From assembly GCA_902594255.1 (NCBI GenBank), contig CACJLN010000002.1, forward strand, positions 1 to 64,000: a stretch of 64,000 bases of DNA, given 5' to 3'. The DNA comes from an uncultured Pelagibacteraceae bacterium (GTDB lineage Bacteria > Pseudomonadota > Alphaproteobacteria > Pelagibacterales > Pelagibacteraceae). This document shows positions 1-9,024 of the stretch, in pieces. The notes under the pieces are model-generated. The model was not told the DNA's origin. It did no database searches and saw only the letters and a program-made list of their open reading frames with translations. Both the position numbers and the translations under genes were made by a program. Positions within the stretch are counted from its first letter, which is position 1. Each line of letters starts with the position of its first letter.

Positions 1-550
1 GATTTCTTGGACGCAAGTTGAAACAGGTTCAGCTATAACTTGGAAATATCCAAGCTGTATATTAAAAGGTGATAATTCAATTGGAGAATTTTACTCAATA
101 GCAATTACTAACAATCATCAAAAAGCAGATACTGGAACTAAGATGATTCATTTAGGAAAAAATACTAAAAGTAAAATTATTTCCAAAGGTATAAGTGCTG
201 GATTTTCTGATATGACTTACAGAGGTTTAGTAGATATTAATTCAAAAGCTAAAAATTCCAGTAACTATACACAATGTGACTCATTACTTATGGGAAATAA
301 GTGTGGCGCACATACAGTGCCTTATATTAAAAATAAGAATTTTGACTCAAATATTGCACATGAGGCCACGACATCAAAAATAAGTGAGGAACAATTACAT
401 TATTGCCAACAAAGAGGACTGAATCCTGAGGAAGCTGTAGGATTAATTGTAAATGGTTTTTGTAAGGAAGTATTACAACAATTACCAATGGAGTTTGCGG
501 TCGAAGCTCAGAAACTTGTAGGTATTAGTTTAGAGGGGAGTGTTGGCTAA
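1..550 (+). CDS. sufB: SufB, Fe-S cluster scaffold subunit (3' part only)
   Basis: The reading frame is open from base 2, so the gene starts before the window; about 182 C-terminal residues are visible. They match the C-terminal beta-helix and tail of SufB, the scaffold of the SufBCD complex that assembles Fe-S clusters in the cytoplasm. Visible family features are the [12 protein letters not shown] stretch, the CDSLLMG and CGAHTVPY segments and the closing [14 protein letters not shown] block also shared with SufD. The stop overlaps the sufC start by one base (TAATG), indicating translational coupling. The call is secure because sufC, sufD and sufS follow directly. The N-terminal half cannot be assessed. 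Confidence 0.96.
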   Translation, partial: ISWTQVETGSAITWKYPSCILKGDNSIGEFYSIAITNNHQKADTGTKMIHLGKNTKSKIISKGISAGFSDMTYRGLVDINSKAKNSSNYTQCDSLLMGNKCGAHTVPYIKNKNFDSNIAHEATTSKISEEQLHYCQQRGLNPEEAVGLIVNGFCKEVLQQLPMEFAVEAQKLVGISLEGSVG

Positions 551-1284
551 TGCTTAAAATCAATAATTTAAATGCAAACGTTGAAAATAAGACAATATTA
601 AAGGGTTTTTCTTTAGACATAAATCCTGGTGAAGTTCACGCAATTATGGGTCCAAACGGGTCGGGTAAAAGCACATTATCAAACATTTTATCAGGTAAAA
701 AAGGATACGAGGTGTCTGGTGAGATCTTATTTGAAAATAAAAATTTATTTGAACTTGAGACAGAGGAAAGAGCACATAAAGGGATATTTTTAGCTTTTCA
801 ATATCCATTAGAAATTCCAGGAGTAAATACAAATATATTTTTAAAAACATCATTAAACGCAATCAGAAAAGCACGTGGAGAAAAAGAATTAGATGCAATT
901 GAGTTTTTAAAGCTTGTTAAACAAAAAGCTAAAGAATTAAAATTTGATGAAGAAAAACTAAATAGACAATTAAATGTTGGTTTTTCTGGAGGGGAAAAAA
1001 AGAAAAACGAAATTCTACAAATGTCAATGTTGGCTCCGAAATTATCAATTTTAGATGAAACTGACTCAGGTTTAGATATTGACGCTTTAAAAATAGTTGC
1101 CGATGGAGTTAATACTTTAAGAAATAAAAATAATTCTTTTTTGATAATAACTCACTATCAAAGATTATTAGATTACATAAAACCTGACTTTGTCCATGTT
1201 TTAATGAATGGAAAAATAATTAGATCTGGTGGCTCAGAATTAGCAATTGAGTTAGAAAAAAAAGGTTATGAAAGTTTTAATTAA
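550..1284 (+). CDS. sufC: SufC, ABC-type ATPase of Fe-S assembly
   Basis: This 244-residue soluble ABC ATPase powers the SufBCD scaffold complex. The Walker A motif GPNGSGKST is near residue 37, the ABC signature FSGGEKKKNEI near 145, and the Walker B/D-loop segment ILDETDSGLDIDAL near 167. That last sequence is characteristic of SufC rather than of transport ATPases. The length is normal for the family. It starts on the last base of the sufB stop codon and is followed without a gap by sufD, so the three scaffold genes are almost certainly co-translated. Confidence 0.97.
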   Translation: MLKINNLNANVENKTILKGFSLDINPGEVHAIMGPNGSGKSTLSNILSGKKGYEVSGEILFENKNLFELETEERAHKGIFLAFQYPLEIPGVNTNIFLKTSLNAIRKARGEKELDAIEFLKLVKQKAKELKFDEEKLNRQLNVGFSGGEKKKNEILQMSMLAPKLSILDETDSGLDIDALKIVADGVNTLRNKNNSFLIITHYQRLLDYIKPDFVHVLMNGKIIRSGGSELAIELEKKGYESFN

Positions 1285-2532
1285 ATGAATGAACAACTAC
1301 AGTTAGATTTTGATAAAACAATAAAGACTTTAAAAATTCCGGAAAAGGAAATTCAATTAAAAAAAAGTTTTTTAAAAAAATTTATTGAAAACGGTTTTCC
1401 AAATAGAAAACAAGAAGATTGGAAATTTTTAGATATCAGTCAAATCATTAAAAAAAATATTGGTGAATTGACCTTCTTTAACGATTACTCATTACCAAAT
1501 AAAATTGATACATCTATTTTTATTGATGGTTTAGAGCACAATAAGATTATTTTTATTAATGGTAGAATTGAAAAAATTGATTTTAGTTATGAAGATCAAA
1601 GTCAAATTGAAATAAATGACGAAATTGGAAAAAATATTAAATTTGATTATGAAAATTCTTTAATTGATTTAAATAATGCTTTCACTAATAAAGTTTATAA
1701 AATTTTAATCAAAAAGAATTATTCATTAAAGAAACCCTTAATAATCTATCATTCAACAAATAATAAGATTAAGTCAAAAAATGTAAATTTAAGTTTAAAT
1801 TTTGAATTAGAAGAGAATAGTTGCCTAAGACTTATTGACTATTTTAGTGACAATACAGACAAAAATTTTGTAAATATTTTATATAATTTTAATTTAAAAA
1901 AATACTCAATTCTTAAAAATTATAAACTTGATAAGTTTAGAAATAACAATTTAAAGTACTCATTTAATAATATTGAGCAAGACGATAATAGTATTTCAGA
2001 AACATTTATATTGTCTGCTGGTTCAGACTATTTTAAAAATGAAGTTAATTGCAATTTAAATGGTGAGTATTCATCTGCTTTTATTAATGGGGTTTTTTCA
2101 TTAAAAGAAAATCAACAGCATGAAATTAGATCTACAATAAATCATTTGGTCGAGAACACCAAAAGTTATCAACTTATTAAAAGCGTGCTTGGAAAAAATT
2201 CAAAATCTGCGTATCAAGGAAGAATTTTTGTAGACTCTAAAGCTCAAAAAACTGACGGCTATCAGTTAAGTAAAGCAATATTATTAGATGAAACATCTGA
2301 GTTTAATGCAAAACCAGAATTAGAAATTTATGCTGATGATGTAAAATGCTCCCACGGATCAGCGTCAGGAAGTTTAAATGAAAACTCAATCTTTTATTTA
2401 ATGTCTCGAGGTTTAAACTATCAACAATCTAAAGAACTTTTAATAAATGGATTTTTACTCGATGTTGTTGAAAAAATAACAGATTCAGAAATTAGAAATT
2501 TAGTTAAAAATATTATTGGATTAAAAGAATGA
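1285..2532 (+). CDS. sufD: SufD, Fe-S assembly scaffold subunit
   Basis: This 415-residue protein is the SufB paralogue that completes the SufBC2D complex. The N-terminal helical part (about 1-110) is divergent and lysine/asparagine-rich. The C-terminal half carries the recognisable core, including QGRIFVDSKAQKTDGYQ, the CSHGSASG segment near residue 355 and a final helical SRGLNYQQSKELLINGFL block similar to the end of SufB. It begins right after the sufC stop and overlaps sufS by four bases (ATGA). The long divergent N-terminus is usual for SufD in this lineage, as far as I recall. Confidence 0.94.
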   Translation: MNEQLQLDFDKTIKTLKIPEKEIQLKKSFLKKFIENGFPNRKQEDWKFLDISQIIKKNIGELTFFNDYSLPNKIDTSIFIDGLEHNKIIFINGRIEKIDFSYEDQSQIEINDEIGKNIKFDYENSLIDLNNAFTNKVYKILIKKNYSLKKPLIIYHSTNNKIKSKNVNLSLNFELEENSCLRLIDYFSDNTDKNFVNILYNFNLKKYSILKNYKLDKFRNNNLKYSFNNIEQDDNSISETFILSAGSDYFKNEVNCNLNGEYSSAFINGVFSLKENQQHEIRSTINHLVENTKSYQLIKSVLGKNSKSAYQGRIFVDSKAQKTDGYQLSKAILLDETSEFNAKPELEIYADDVKCSHGSASGSLNENSIFYLMSRGLNYQQSKELLINGFLLDVVEKITDSEIRNLVKNIIGLKE

Positions 2533-3749
2533 ATATAAATAATATTAAAAAAGAATTTCCAATTTTTGATGAAAAAATCCAAAATAATGATTTGGTTTAT
2601 TTAGATAGTGCCAATTCATCTCAAAAACCAAAGGTTGTTCTAGATAGAATTAATGACTTTTACTCTAAACAATTTTCAAATGTAGGAAGAAGCATTCATT
2701 ATTTGGCAGTTGCAGCTACTAATTTATATGAAAATACAAGATCTTCAGTACAAAAATACATTAATGCGAAAGATAAAAATGAAATCGTATTTACAAAAGG
2801 TGCCACTGAAGCTCTAAATTTAGTTGCAAATACTCTAGGTCAAGAAATCTTAGAGCCAAATGATGAAATTTTAATTACTGAATTAGAACATCATTCAAAT
2901 TATGTTCCATGGCATTTTTTAAGAAAATCTAAAAATATCAAAATAAAGTTTGCAGAGGTAAATGAAGATGGAGACATACCAATTGAAAATGTAGAGAAAG
3001 AAATTACAAATAAAACTAAAGTAATAGCAATAACTCATTTATCAAATGTTACTGGTGCAGTTTTACCAATTAAAGAGATAACACAATTAGCCCATTCAAA
3101 GGGGATCGTTGTAGTTGTAGATGGATGTCAAGGAGGACCACATTTAAAATTAGATATGCAAGACTTAGATTGCGATTTTTATGCAATTTCATGTCATAAA
3201 ATGTATGGACCAACTGGACTTGGAGTTTTATATGGAAAAAAGAAATGGTTAGAGCAACTACCACCATATCAAGGGGGTGGAGGAATGATAAATGAAGTAA
3301 AAAAAGATAGAATTTCTTATGGCGAACTTCCCAATAAGTATGAGGCTGGAACAATGGCCACAGCACAAGTAATAGCTTTTGATCAATCAATAAAATTTTT
3401 GGAAAGTATTGGAATTGAAAACATAATTAAGCATGAAAAAGATCTTATAGAATATGGTCAAGAAATTTTAAAAAAAAATAATTCTGTGAAACTAATCGGA
3501 AATCCAAAAGAAAGAGGAGGTGTGCTATCTTTTACTGTTGAAGGAGTTCACCCACATGATATTGCAACTATTTTGGATGAAACTGGAGTTGCTATAAGAG
3601 CTGGACATCATTGTTGTCAAATACTTCATGAAAAGTTAGGAATACCTGCAAGCGCAAGAGCTTCTTTAGGAGTTTATAATACTAAAGATGATTTAGACAA
3701 ATTAAATGATGGAATTAATAATTGTAAAAAAATTTTTGATTTAAAATGA
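2529..3749 (+). CDS. sufS: SufS-type cysteine desulfurase
   Basis: This 406-residue PLP enzyme removes sulfur from cysteine and passes it to the SUF scaffold. The PLP-binding lysine is Lys224 in SCHKMYGPTG. The catalytic cysteine is Cys362 in RAGHHCCQ, a group II (SufS) signature. The HHSNYVPW and DGCQGGPH segments that hold the cofactor are also present. It overlaps sufD upstream and the sufU-like gene downstream by four bases each. No sufE is visible, so the adjacent SufU-like protein is the likely sulfur acceptor. Confidence 0.97.
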   Translation: MNINNIKKEFPIFDEKIQNNDLVYLDSANSSQKPKVVLDRINDFYSKQFSNVGRSIHYLAVAATNLYENTRSSVQKYINAKDKNEIVFTKGATEALNLVANTLGQEILEPNDEILITELEHHSNYVPWHFLRKSKNIKIKFAEVNEDGDIPIENVEKEITNKTKVIAITHLSNVTGAVLPIKEITQLAHSKGIVVVVDGCQGGPHLKLDMQDLDCDFYAISCHKMYGPTGLGVLYGKKKWLEQLPPYQGGGGMINEVKKDRISYGELPNKYEAGTMATAQVIAFDQSIKFLESIGIENIIKHEKDLIEYGQEILKKNNSVKLIGNPKERGGVLSFTVEGVHPHDIATILDETGVAIRAGHHCCQILHEKLGIPASARASLGVYNTKDDLDKLNDGINNCKKIFDLK

Positions 3750-4207
3750 ACTTAAAAGAGTTATATCAAGAAATAATCTTAGAGCACGGTAAAAATCCTA
3801 GAAACTTAGGAAAAACAGAAAATTTTAATAAGGATGCTAAAGGAAATAATCCATTATGTGGAGACAACGTACATGTGTATTTGAAATTAAACGAACAGAG
3901 AAAAGTAGAGGACATTTCTTTCGAAGGGAGTGGATGTGCAATATCAATGGCTTCAGCTTCAATCATGACAGATTTAATTAAAGGCAAAAGTGATAATGAA
4001 GCAAAAGAAATAATTGAGGATTTTTTAGGAATGATAAAAGAAAATCCTAAATTAAAAAACAATATTTTAGATGAGGATGATAAAACAAAGTTAATGTGTC
4101 TTTCTGGAGTAAAACAGTATCCAATGAGAGTTAAATGTGCTACGTTATCTTGGCATACTTTAGTATCTGCAATGGAAAATGATGGAAAAGAAATTACTAC
4201 AGAATAA
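3746..4207 (+). CDS. sufU: SufU-like (NifU N-terminal/IscU family) sulfur acceptor
   Basis: This 153-residue IscU/NifU-N-family protein has three conserved cysteines at about residues 39 (NPLCGD), 66 (GSGCAIS) and 130 (VKCATLSW). It also has an insertion of about 20 residues before the third cysteine, containing KLMCLSGVKQYP, which is typical of SufU rather than IscU. In Gram-positive bacteria SufU is a zinc-dependent acceptor that relays persulfide from SufS. The position directly after sufS fits that role. The four-base overlap with sufS suggests coupled translation. A true scaffold role is possible but less likely with SufBCD present. Confidence 0.92.
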   Translation: MNLKELYQEIILEHGKNPRNLGKTENFNKDAKGNNPLCGDNVHVYLKLNEQRKVEDISFEGSGCAISMASASIMTDLIKGKSDNEAKEIIEDFLGMIKENPKLKNNILDEDDKTKLMCLSGVKQYPMRVKCATLSWHTLVSAMENDGKEITTE

Positions 4208-4212
4208 CTTTT

Positions 4213-4509
4213 ATGGAATTAAAAGAAAAAATTATTGATGAAATAAAAAAAATTTATGACCCTGAATTGCCAGTAAATATTTATGATCTTGGTTTAATTT
4301 ATGATGTTAAAGTTGAAGAAAATAAGGCAAAAATTAAAATGACACTAACTACCCCAAATTGCCCTGTTGCAGAAAGCTTACCAAAAGAGGTAAAAGAGGG
4401 AGCTATGCAAGTTGAGGGTATTGAAGATGTTGATTTAGAGTTAGTCTGGGATCCGCCTTGGTCAAAAGATATGATGTCAGATGCAGCAAAATTGGAGCTA
4501 AATTTATAA
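4213..4509 (+). CDS. sufT: SufT / MIP18-family Fe-S maturation factor (DUF59)
   Basis: This 98-residue single-domain DUF59 (MIP18) protein has the family pattern DPELPVNIYDLGLIYDV near the N-terminus and TLTTPNCPVAESLP in the middle, the latter with the conserved cysteine. SufT-type proteins help mature or deliver Fe-S clusters to client enzymes. It sits five bases after the sufU-like gene, and its TAA stop ends on the first base of the next ATG (TAATG), so it belongs to the SUF operon. The family assignment is clear; the exact biochemical step is not known from sequence. Confidence 0.9.
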   Translation: MELKEKIIDEIKKIYDPELPVNIYDLGLIYDVKVEENKAKIKMTLTTPNCPVAESLPKEVKEGAMQVEGIEDVDLELVWDPPWSKDMMSDAAKLELNL

Positions 4510-4841
4510 TGAATCAAATAATTAAATTAAGTGATAGTGCTGCAACAAGAATTAAAGAGATCATGTCTAATGCAGAAAAAAACGCTATAGGCGTTAGAGT
4601 GTCTGTAAAATCAGGTGGATGTGCTGGTATGGCTTATGTAATGGAATATTCTAAAGAAGTTAATCCTAATGACGAAGTTATAGAGGACAAAGGTGTCCGA
4701 GTTTATATTGATTCTGCTGCGGTAATGTATCTTTTGGGAACAGAAATGGATTATAAAAAAGAGGATTTTTCTTCAACATTTGTTTTCAATAATCCTAATG
4801 AAACAGAAAGATGCGGGTGCGGAGAGTCATTTAAAGTATAG
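4509..4841 (+). CDS. sufA: SufA/IscA-type A-type Fe-S carrier
   Basis: This 110-residue A-type carrier has the three cluster-binding cysteines in the canonical arrangement: one in KSGGCAGM (about residue 35) and the pair CGCGESF at the C-terminus. A-type carriers receive clusters from the SufBCD scaffold and hand them to apo-enzymes. I place the start at the ATG at 4509, which overlaps the sufT stop, rather than at an in-frame ATG at 4458 inside sufT. With 4509 the protein has normal family length. It is the last recognisable gene of the SUF operon. Confidence 0.93.
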   Translation: MNQIIKLSDSAATRIKEIMSNAEKNAIGVRVSVKSGGCAGMAYVMEYSKEVNPNDEVIEDKGVRVYIDSAAVMYLLGTEMDYKKEDFSSTFVFNNPNETERCGCGESFKV

Positions 4842-4863
4842 TCCCATTTTAGACATATCTGAA

Positions 4864-4892
4864 TTGCATAAAATGCATAGATGTGATATTAA
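4864..4892 (+). promoter_or_regulatory. possible promoter of the 55-residue gene
   Basis: TTGCAT at 4864 and TATTAA at 4887 are separated by 17 bp. A transcript from here would begin at about the ATG at 4899, giving a nearly leaderless message. The -10 match is moderate and chance is a real alternative in such AT-rich DNA. Confidence 0.3.
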
Positions 4893-4898
4893 CATTAA

Positions 4899-5066
4899 AT
4901 GAATGTCTTTGAATTTAGAAATTTGCTAAGTAGCGAAGATAGAAAAGAGAAAAGGAAGAATTTTTTAAGATCTCTCATCAAATCAGTCGAAACTGGAGCA
5001 AATGGAACACAAGATTACATTGTTAAAAAAGGTTCTGGCAAAAATAAAGTTGCAAGAGCTAGATAA
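4899..5066 (+). CDS. small basic conserved-looking protein, 55 residues
   Basis: ATG at 4899 opens a 55-codon frame ending TAA at 5066. The product begins MNVFEFRNLL, is rich in lysine and arginine, has no hydrophobic segment and ends KNKVARAR. I do not recognise the family. The frame fills the otherwise empty space between sufA and the convergent glnA, stopping seven bases before the glnA stop codon, as expected of a real gene in this compact genome. A possible promoter lies just upstream. It could be a small nucleic-acid-binding protein, but that is only a guess from charge. Confidence 0.55.
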   Translation: MNVFEFRNLLSSEDRKEKRKNFLRSLIKSVETGANGTQDYIVKKGSGKNKVARAR

Positions 5067-5072
5067 TACTAA

Positions 5073-6479
5073 TTAACAACTGTAATACATCTCAAACTCA
5101 ATAGGATGAGGTGTGTGTTCAAAGTTATGTATTTCCTCAAATTTTAATGCAATATAGGCATCTATTTGATCATCAGTAAATACATTTCCTTGTTTCAAAA
5201 AGTCTCTATCTTTATCTAAACTTTCCATTGCCTCTCTTAATGATCCACAAACAGTTGGAATTTTTTTAACCTCTTTTTCTGAGAGTGCATAAAGATCTTT
5301 ATCAAATGATTTACCTGGATCTATTTTATTTTTAATACCATCTAGACCAGCCATTAACATTGACGCGAATGTTAAGTAAGGATTTCCAGCGGCATCACCA
5401 AATCTAATTTCACATCTTGCAGCTTTTTTGCTTAAAGTAATAGGAATTCTACAAGAAGCAGATCTGTTTCGAGCTGAATAAGCCAAAAGAACAGGTGCTT
5501 CAAATCCTGGTATTAGTCTTTTGTAACTATTAGTTGTTGCATTTGAAAATGCATTAATAGCTTTTGCATGCTTTAAAATCCCACCGATATAATGCAATGC
5601 TGTATCGGATAGACCAGCGTATTTATCTCCCGAGAATAATGCTGTGTTTCCTTTCCAAATTGATTGATGAACATGCATTCCAGAGCCATTATCTCCTTTG
5701 ACAGGTTTAGGCATAAAAGTAGCAGTTTTACCAAAAGAGTGTGATACCATTTGCACAGCGTATTTATAAAGTTGTAAATTATCAGCTTGATCTACAAGTG
5801 TTCCAAAGTACATTCCAAGTTCATGTTGACTTGGTGCAACTTCATGGTGGTGTTTTTCAACCTTAATCCCCATACTTTTCATAGCTTTTAAGTATTCACT
5901 TCTCATATCTTGTTCGCTATCAACTGGTGGAACTGGAAAATAACCACCTTTAATTCCTGGTCTATGTCCCATGTTTCCATTTGGATATTCTGTTCCAGAA
6001 TTGTAAGGACCTTCCTTACTATCGATTTTAAATCCAGTCTCATTCATATCATTTTTAAATCTTACATCGTCAAATACAAAAAATTCTGCCTCAGGACCAA
6101 AAAAAGCTTTATCACCAATACCTGAGCTTTTTAAGTAAGCTTCTGCTTTTTTTGCAGTTCCCCTAGGATCTCTTTCGTAAGGATCTTTTTTAATCGCATC
6201 TAAAACGTCACAAAAGAGATTTAATGTATTGTGAGATGTAAATGGATCTATAATTGCTCTCGATGTGTCTGGTTTTAGTATCATATCAGACTCGTTAATA
6301 GCCTTCCAACCAGCAATAGAGGATCCATCAAAGAAAATTCCTTCTTTAAGCATATCGTCATCTACCATTTTGGCATCCATTGTTACGTGCTGAAGTTTAC
6401 CTCGGGGATCGGTAAATCTAAGATCAACGTATTCAATTTCTTTGTCTTTTATTGTTTTTAAAACCTTGTCAGAACTCAT
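5073..6479 (-). CDS. glnA: glutamine synthetase type I
   Basis: This 468-residue GSI-beta-type glutamine synthetase makes glutamine from glutamate, ammonia and ATP in the cytoplasm. Clear motifs are FDGSSIAGW near residue 50, the ATP/metal segments GPEAEFF and [10 protein letters not shown], and [17 protein letters not shown]. Near the C-terminus, [11 protein letters not shown] keeps the tyrosine that is adenylylated by GlnE in proteobacteria. The protein ends [13 protein letters not shown], a standard GSI tail. A good Shine-Dalgarno (AAGGAGAG) precedes the ATG. No glnB or other nitrogen regulator lies beside it. Confidence 0.97.
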   Translation of the reverse strand: MSSDKVLKTIKDKEIEYVDLRFTDPRGKLQHVTMDAKMVDDDMLKEGIFFDGSSIAGWKAINESDMILKPDTSRAIIDPFTSHNTLNLFCDVLDAIKKDPYERDPRGTAKKAEAYLKSSGIGDKAFFGPEAEFFVFDDVRFKNDMNETGFKIDSKEGPYNSGTEYPNGNMGHRPGIKGGYFPVPPVDSEQDMRSEYLKAMKSMGIKVEKHHHEVAPSQHELGMYFGTLVDQADNLQLYKYAVQMVSHSFGKTATFMPKPVKGDNGSGMHVHQSIWKGNTALFSGDKYAGLSDTALHYIGGILKHAKAINAFSNATTNSYKRLIPGFEAPVLLAYSARNRSASCRIPITLSKKAARCEIRFGDAAGNPYLTFASMLMAGLDGIKNKIDPGKSFDKDLYALSEKEVKKIPTVCGSLREAMESLDKDRDFLKQGNVFTDDQIDAYIALKFEEIHNFEHTPHPIEFEMYYSC

Positions 6480-6620
6480 TTTCTCTCCTTTGTAATTCAG
6501 AACGTTGTATTACCAAAAAAAGCCTGCTACATAATGCACTTTTACTTAATAACACCTATGCAATTTTAACATGAGTGTAATACTAATTTTTAAAAATACC
6601 TATCAATTAGAAGTTGAATA

Positions 6621-7100
6621 ATGACTTTATTAGAGAAAGAACCAGTCAAAAGAGCAGAGAAATCAATTAAAGAATATAACAGTGAAATGAGCGTTATAGT
6701 TTTAGACAGTTCAGCTAAAACTGCAATTGAGGCAGCCTCCTCTTTGGGTTGCGAGGTTGGGGCGATAGTGAAGAGTTTACTTTTTAAAACAGGGAATACT
6801 TTCACCTTATTTTTAGTTTCTGGAGATAAAAAAGCTTCATTAAATAAAATTAAAAAAACTCTAAATATAAAAGATGCCTCAATGGCTTCACCTGATGACG
6901 TAAAAAATATTACTGGTTATACAATAGGAGGCGTTTCACCTGTTGGTCATTTAAATAAAATAGAAATATTTATAGATCATTCTTTAACTAGATTTGAAAA
7001 CTTATACGCCGCTGCTGGACATCCAAATTGTGTATTTAAAACTAATTTTAATGATTTACAGAAAATAACTAATGGATTTATCAAAGATATAACTCAATGA
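6621..7100 (+). CDS. YbaK/EbsC-family aminoacyl-tRNA deacylase
   Basis: This 159-residue YbaK-domain protein belongs to a family that hydrolyses mischarged tRNAs, such as Cys-tRNA(Pro) or Ala-tRNA(Pro). The family lysine lies in AIVKSLLF (about residue 53), and the GGVSPVGH loop (about residue 113) and the late AAGHPN segment are present. The length matches stand-alone YbaK/ProX proteins. It is transcribed away from glnA and overlaps the next transporter gene by four bases. Which tRNA it edits cannot be read from the sequence. Confidence 0.88.
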   Translation: MTLLEKEPVKRAEKSIKEYNSEMSVIVLDSSAKTAIEAASSLGCEVGAIVKSLLFKTGNTFTLFLVSGDKKASLNKIKKTLNIKDASMASPDDVKNITGYTIGGVSPVGHLNKIEIFIDHSLTRFENLYAAAGHPNCVFKTNFNDLQKITNGFIKDITQ

Positions 7101-7969
7101 AACAACCATCATTATTTGATTATTTTTTACTTACTATTTTAGCATTAATTTGGGCATCCGCTTTTTTTAATATTAAAATTGCAACATACTCTTTCGGTCC
7201 GGTCACTATTGCTTTCCTTAGAGTATTCTTTGGAGCAATACCTGTATTATTACTTTGTTATTTTAAAAATATAAAGATTGAGGCTTTTTCAAATGATTGG
7301 CATTGGTTTGCAATGATTGGTTTTATAAATTTAGTAGCTCCTTTTTTTTTGATTGCTTATGGAGTTAAATCTGTTCAGAGCAATCTAGCTGCTATATTAA
7401 TGTCTACAACTCCTCTTAGCTCAACAGTTCTAGGTCATTTATATCTGAAAAACGAAAAATTTAATTTTGTTAAAACTATAGGCATATTGATAGGTTTTTC
7501 TGGTATAGTATTTTTATTTTCAGATAATTTATTGATAGACGAAAATAACTTTCTATCAGCTTTACTAATTTTACTAGGTTCAACTTGTTATGTAATTGGT
7601 GGAGTTCTAACATTGAAGATAAGTAAAAAGAAAAATGAAAATGTAACAGGCTCAATCTTAATTTGGGCAACGATTATCTTAATTCCTTTAGTCGCTTTTA
7701 TTGAACAGCCTTGGTATATAAAGCCGAGGTTAGACTCAACAATTTCAGTAATTTATCTAGGCTTGGTTTCAACAGGTATCGCTTGGCTTTTAAGATTTAA
7801 AATTTTAGTAAAAAATGGTTTGATTTTTCAATCTCAAGTTTCATATTTGATACCAATATTCGGAACAATACTTAGTTACGTCTTTTTAAAAGAAATAATA
7901 ACATTTAAAGTATTCATTTCATTGGTCGCAGTAGTTGTTGGTATTTATTTTGTAAAAAAAGCAAAATAA
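7097..7969 (+). CDS. EamA/DMT-family transporter
   Basis: This 290-residue integral membrane protein has about ten hydrophobic segments and two EamA repeats (roughly residues 8-140 and 150-288), the standard form of drug/metabolite-superfamily permeases. The first repeat starts LALIWASAFFNIKIA and the second contains ILLGSTCYVIGGV. Such proteins export or exchange amino acids, nucleotides or other metabolites. The substrate is not predictable here. It overlaps the YbaK gene by four bases, so the two are probably co-transcribed, although no functional link is evident. Confidence 0.9.
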   Translation: MKQPSLFDYFLLTILALIWASAFFNIKIATYSFGPVTIAFLRVFFGAIPVLLLCYFKNIKIEAFSNDWHWFAMIGFINLVAPFFLIAYGVKSVQSNLAAILMSTTPLSSTVLGHLYLKNEKFNFVKTIGILIGFSGIVFLFSDNLLIDENNFLSALLILLGSTCYVIGGVLTLKISKKKNENVTGSILIWATIILIPLVAFIEQPWYIKPRLDSTISVIYLGLVSTGIAWLLRFKILVKNGLIFQSQVSYLIPIFGTILSYVFLKEIITFKVFISLVAVVVGIYFVKKAK

Positions 7970-7970
7970 T

Positions 7971-8981
7971 TTAAATTAATTTTTTTACCCAGGTTTCTGG
8001 GGTTTTGTCATTAATAATTTCTACTGGTAAATGATATTTAAATTTTTTAACACCATTTTGTTTTATGTAATCACACGTTTTTATTACAGCTTCTTTTAAA
8101 GACGTTTTTGTTTGGTAATTCAATAATTTTCTAGATTTGTCTGCACTACATGTTGCAAACTTTACTTCCTGAGGTCTATCTAAGACATAAATAGGATCAC
8201 CATTGAAACCAGTTACATTTGAAACAATTTTTGCTATTTCATTAATAGTAATCATTTCTTCATCTGGCCCTATATTTACAATTTCTTTATTAATTTTTTT
8301 ATCTAAAGCCAATTTTTCTAAACAATAGATTACGTCATCGATATATGAAAAACATCTAATTTGATTTCCATCCCCATAAATTATTGATGGTTTATTCTGT
8401 AAATTTCTATTGATAAAAATAGATAGAACATTTCTAAATGGGTCATCGTATTTTTGGTAAGGCCCAATTATATTATGTGGCACCGCTATATTCCATTCCA
8501 TATTATTTAAATTTGCTAAGACTTTCAGAGTTTCTTCACCTGCAACTTTTGCTATTCCATAAGGATCAACAGGCTCAGGTTTCATATCTTCTAAAAATGG
8601 ACTTTTTTGATTTCCATAACGTGCCATGGAAGAACAATAAATAAATCTTTTTACCTTGTTTTTGATTGCTGCTGTAATTGTCGATACACTTGCTTGATAA
8701 ATATTTTTAGTAATAATGTGAGGAGAAAAAACAGACAATCCCTCATGAGCAGTTGCAGCACAATGATAAATAATATCGACGTGTTTTGTAATTTCTGTCA
8801 TTTTATTTAAATCACAACAGTCAACGTTATGGAATTTAATTTTTTTATTATCTAAATTAGATAATTCACCTCCTATAAGATTATCATTTCCGGAAATTTC
8901 ATGACCTAATTTTTCAAGTCTTTTTGCTAAATGACTTCCTAAAAACCCAGCTATACCAGTTATGAATATTTTCATAGACAA
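7971..8981 (-). CDS. NAD-dependent epimerase/dehydratase (extended SDR)
   Basis: This 336-residue nucleotide-sugar epimerase/dehydratase-like protein has the Rossmann motif GIAGFLGSHLAKR at its N-terminus, a catalytic serine in YCSSMARYG and the YGIAK motif near residue 145 (YxxxK). It resembles UDP-sugar 4-epimerases and related GalE/WcaG enzymes. It may start at the first ATG or two codons later at MKIFITG. It is divergent from a family 2 glycosyltransferase 43 bp away, suggesting a role in cell-surface polysaccharide. The exact sugar is not inferable. Confidence 0.9.
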   Translation of the reverse strand: MSMKIFITGIAGFLGSHLAKRLEKLGHEISGNDNLIGGELSNLDNKKIKFHNVDCCDLNKMTEITKHVDIIYHCAATAHEGLSVFSPHIITKNIYQASVSTITAAIKNKVKRFIYCSSMARYGNQKSPFLEDMKPEPVDPYGIAKVAGEETLKVLANLNNMEWNIAVPHNIIGPYQKYDDPFRNVLSIFINRNLQNKPSIIYGDGNQIRCFSYIDDVIYCLEKLALDKKINKEIVNIGPDEEMITINEIAKIVSNVTGFNGDPIYVLDRPQEVKFATCSADKSRKLLNYQTKTSLKEAVIKTCDYIKQNGVKKFKYHLPVEIINDKTPETWVKKLI

Positions 8982-9024
8982 CTGTCTTTTATATCTTTAT
9001 TTATAAATTGTAAATTAGTCTAGT

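Noticed and set aside
4458-4508. Earlier in-frame start for sufA
   Set aside because: It would lie within sufT; the overlap ATG at 4509 gives normal family length.
6480-6620. Possible NtrC site or glutamine riboswitch upstream of glnA
   Set aside because: TGCA-containing half sites are present but spacing does not fit the NtrC consensus, and I could not fold the leader into the glnA riboswitch pattern.
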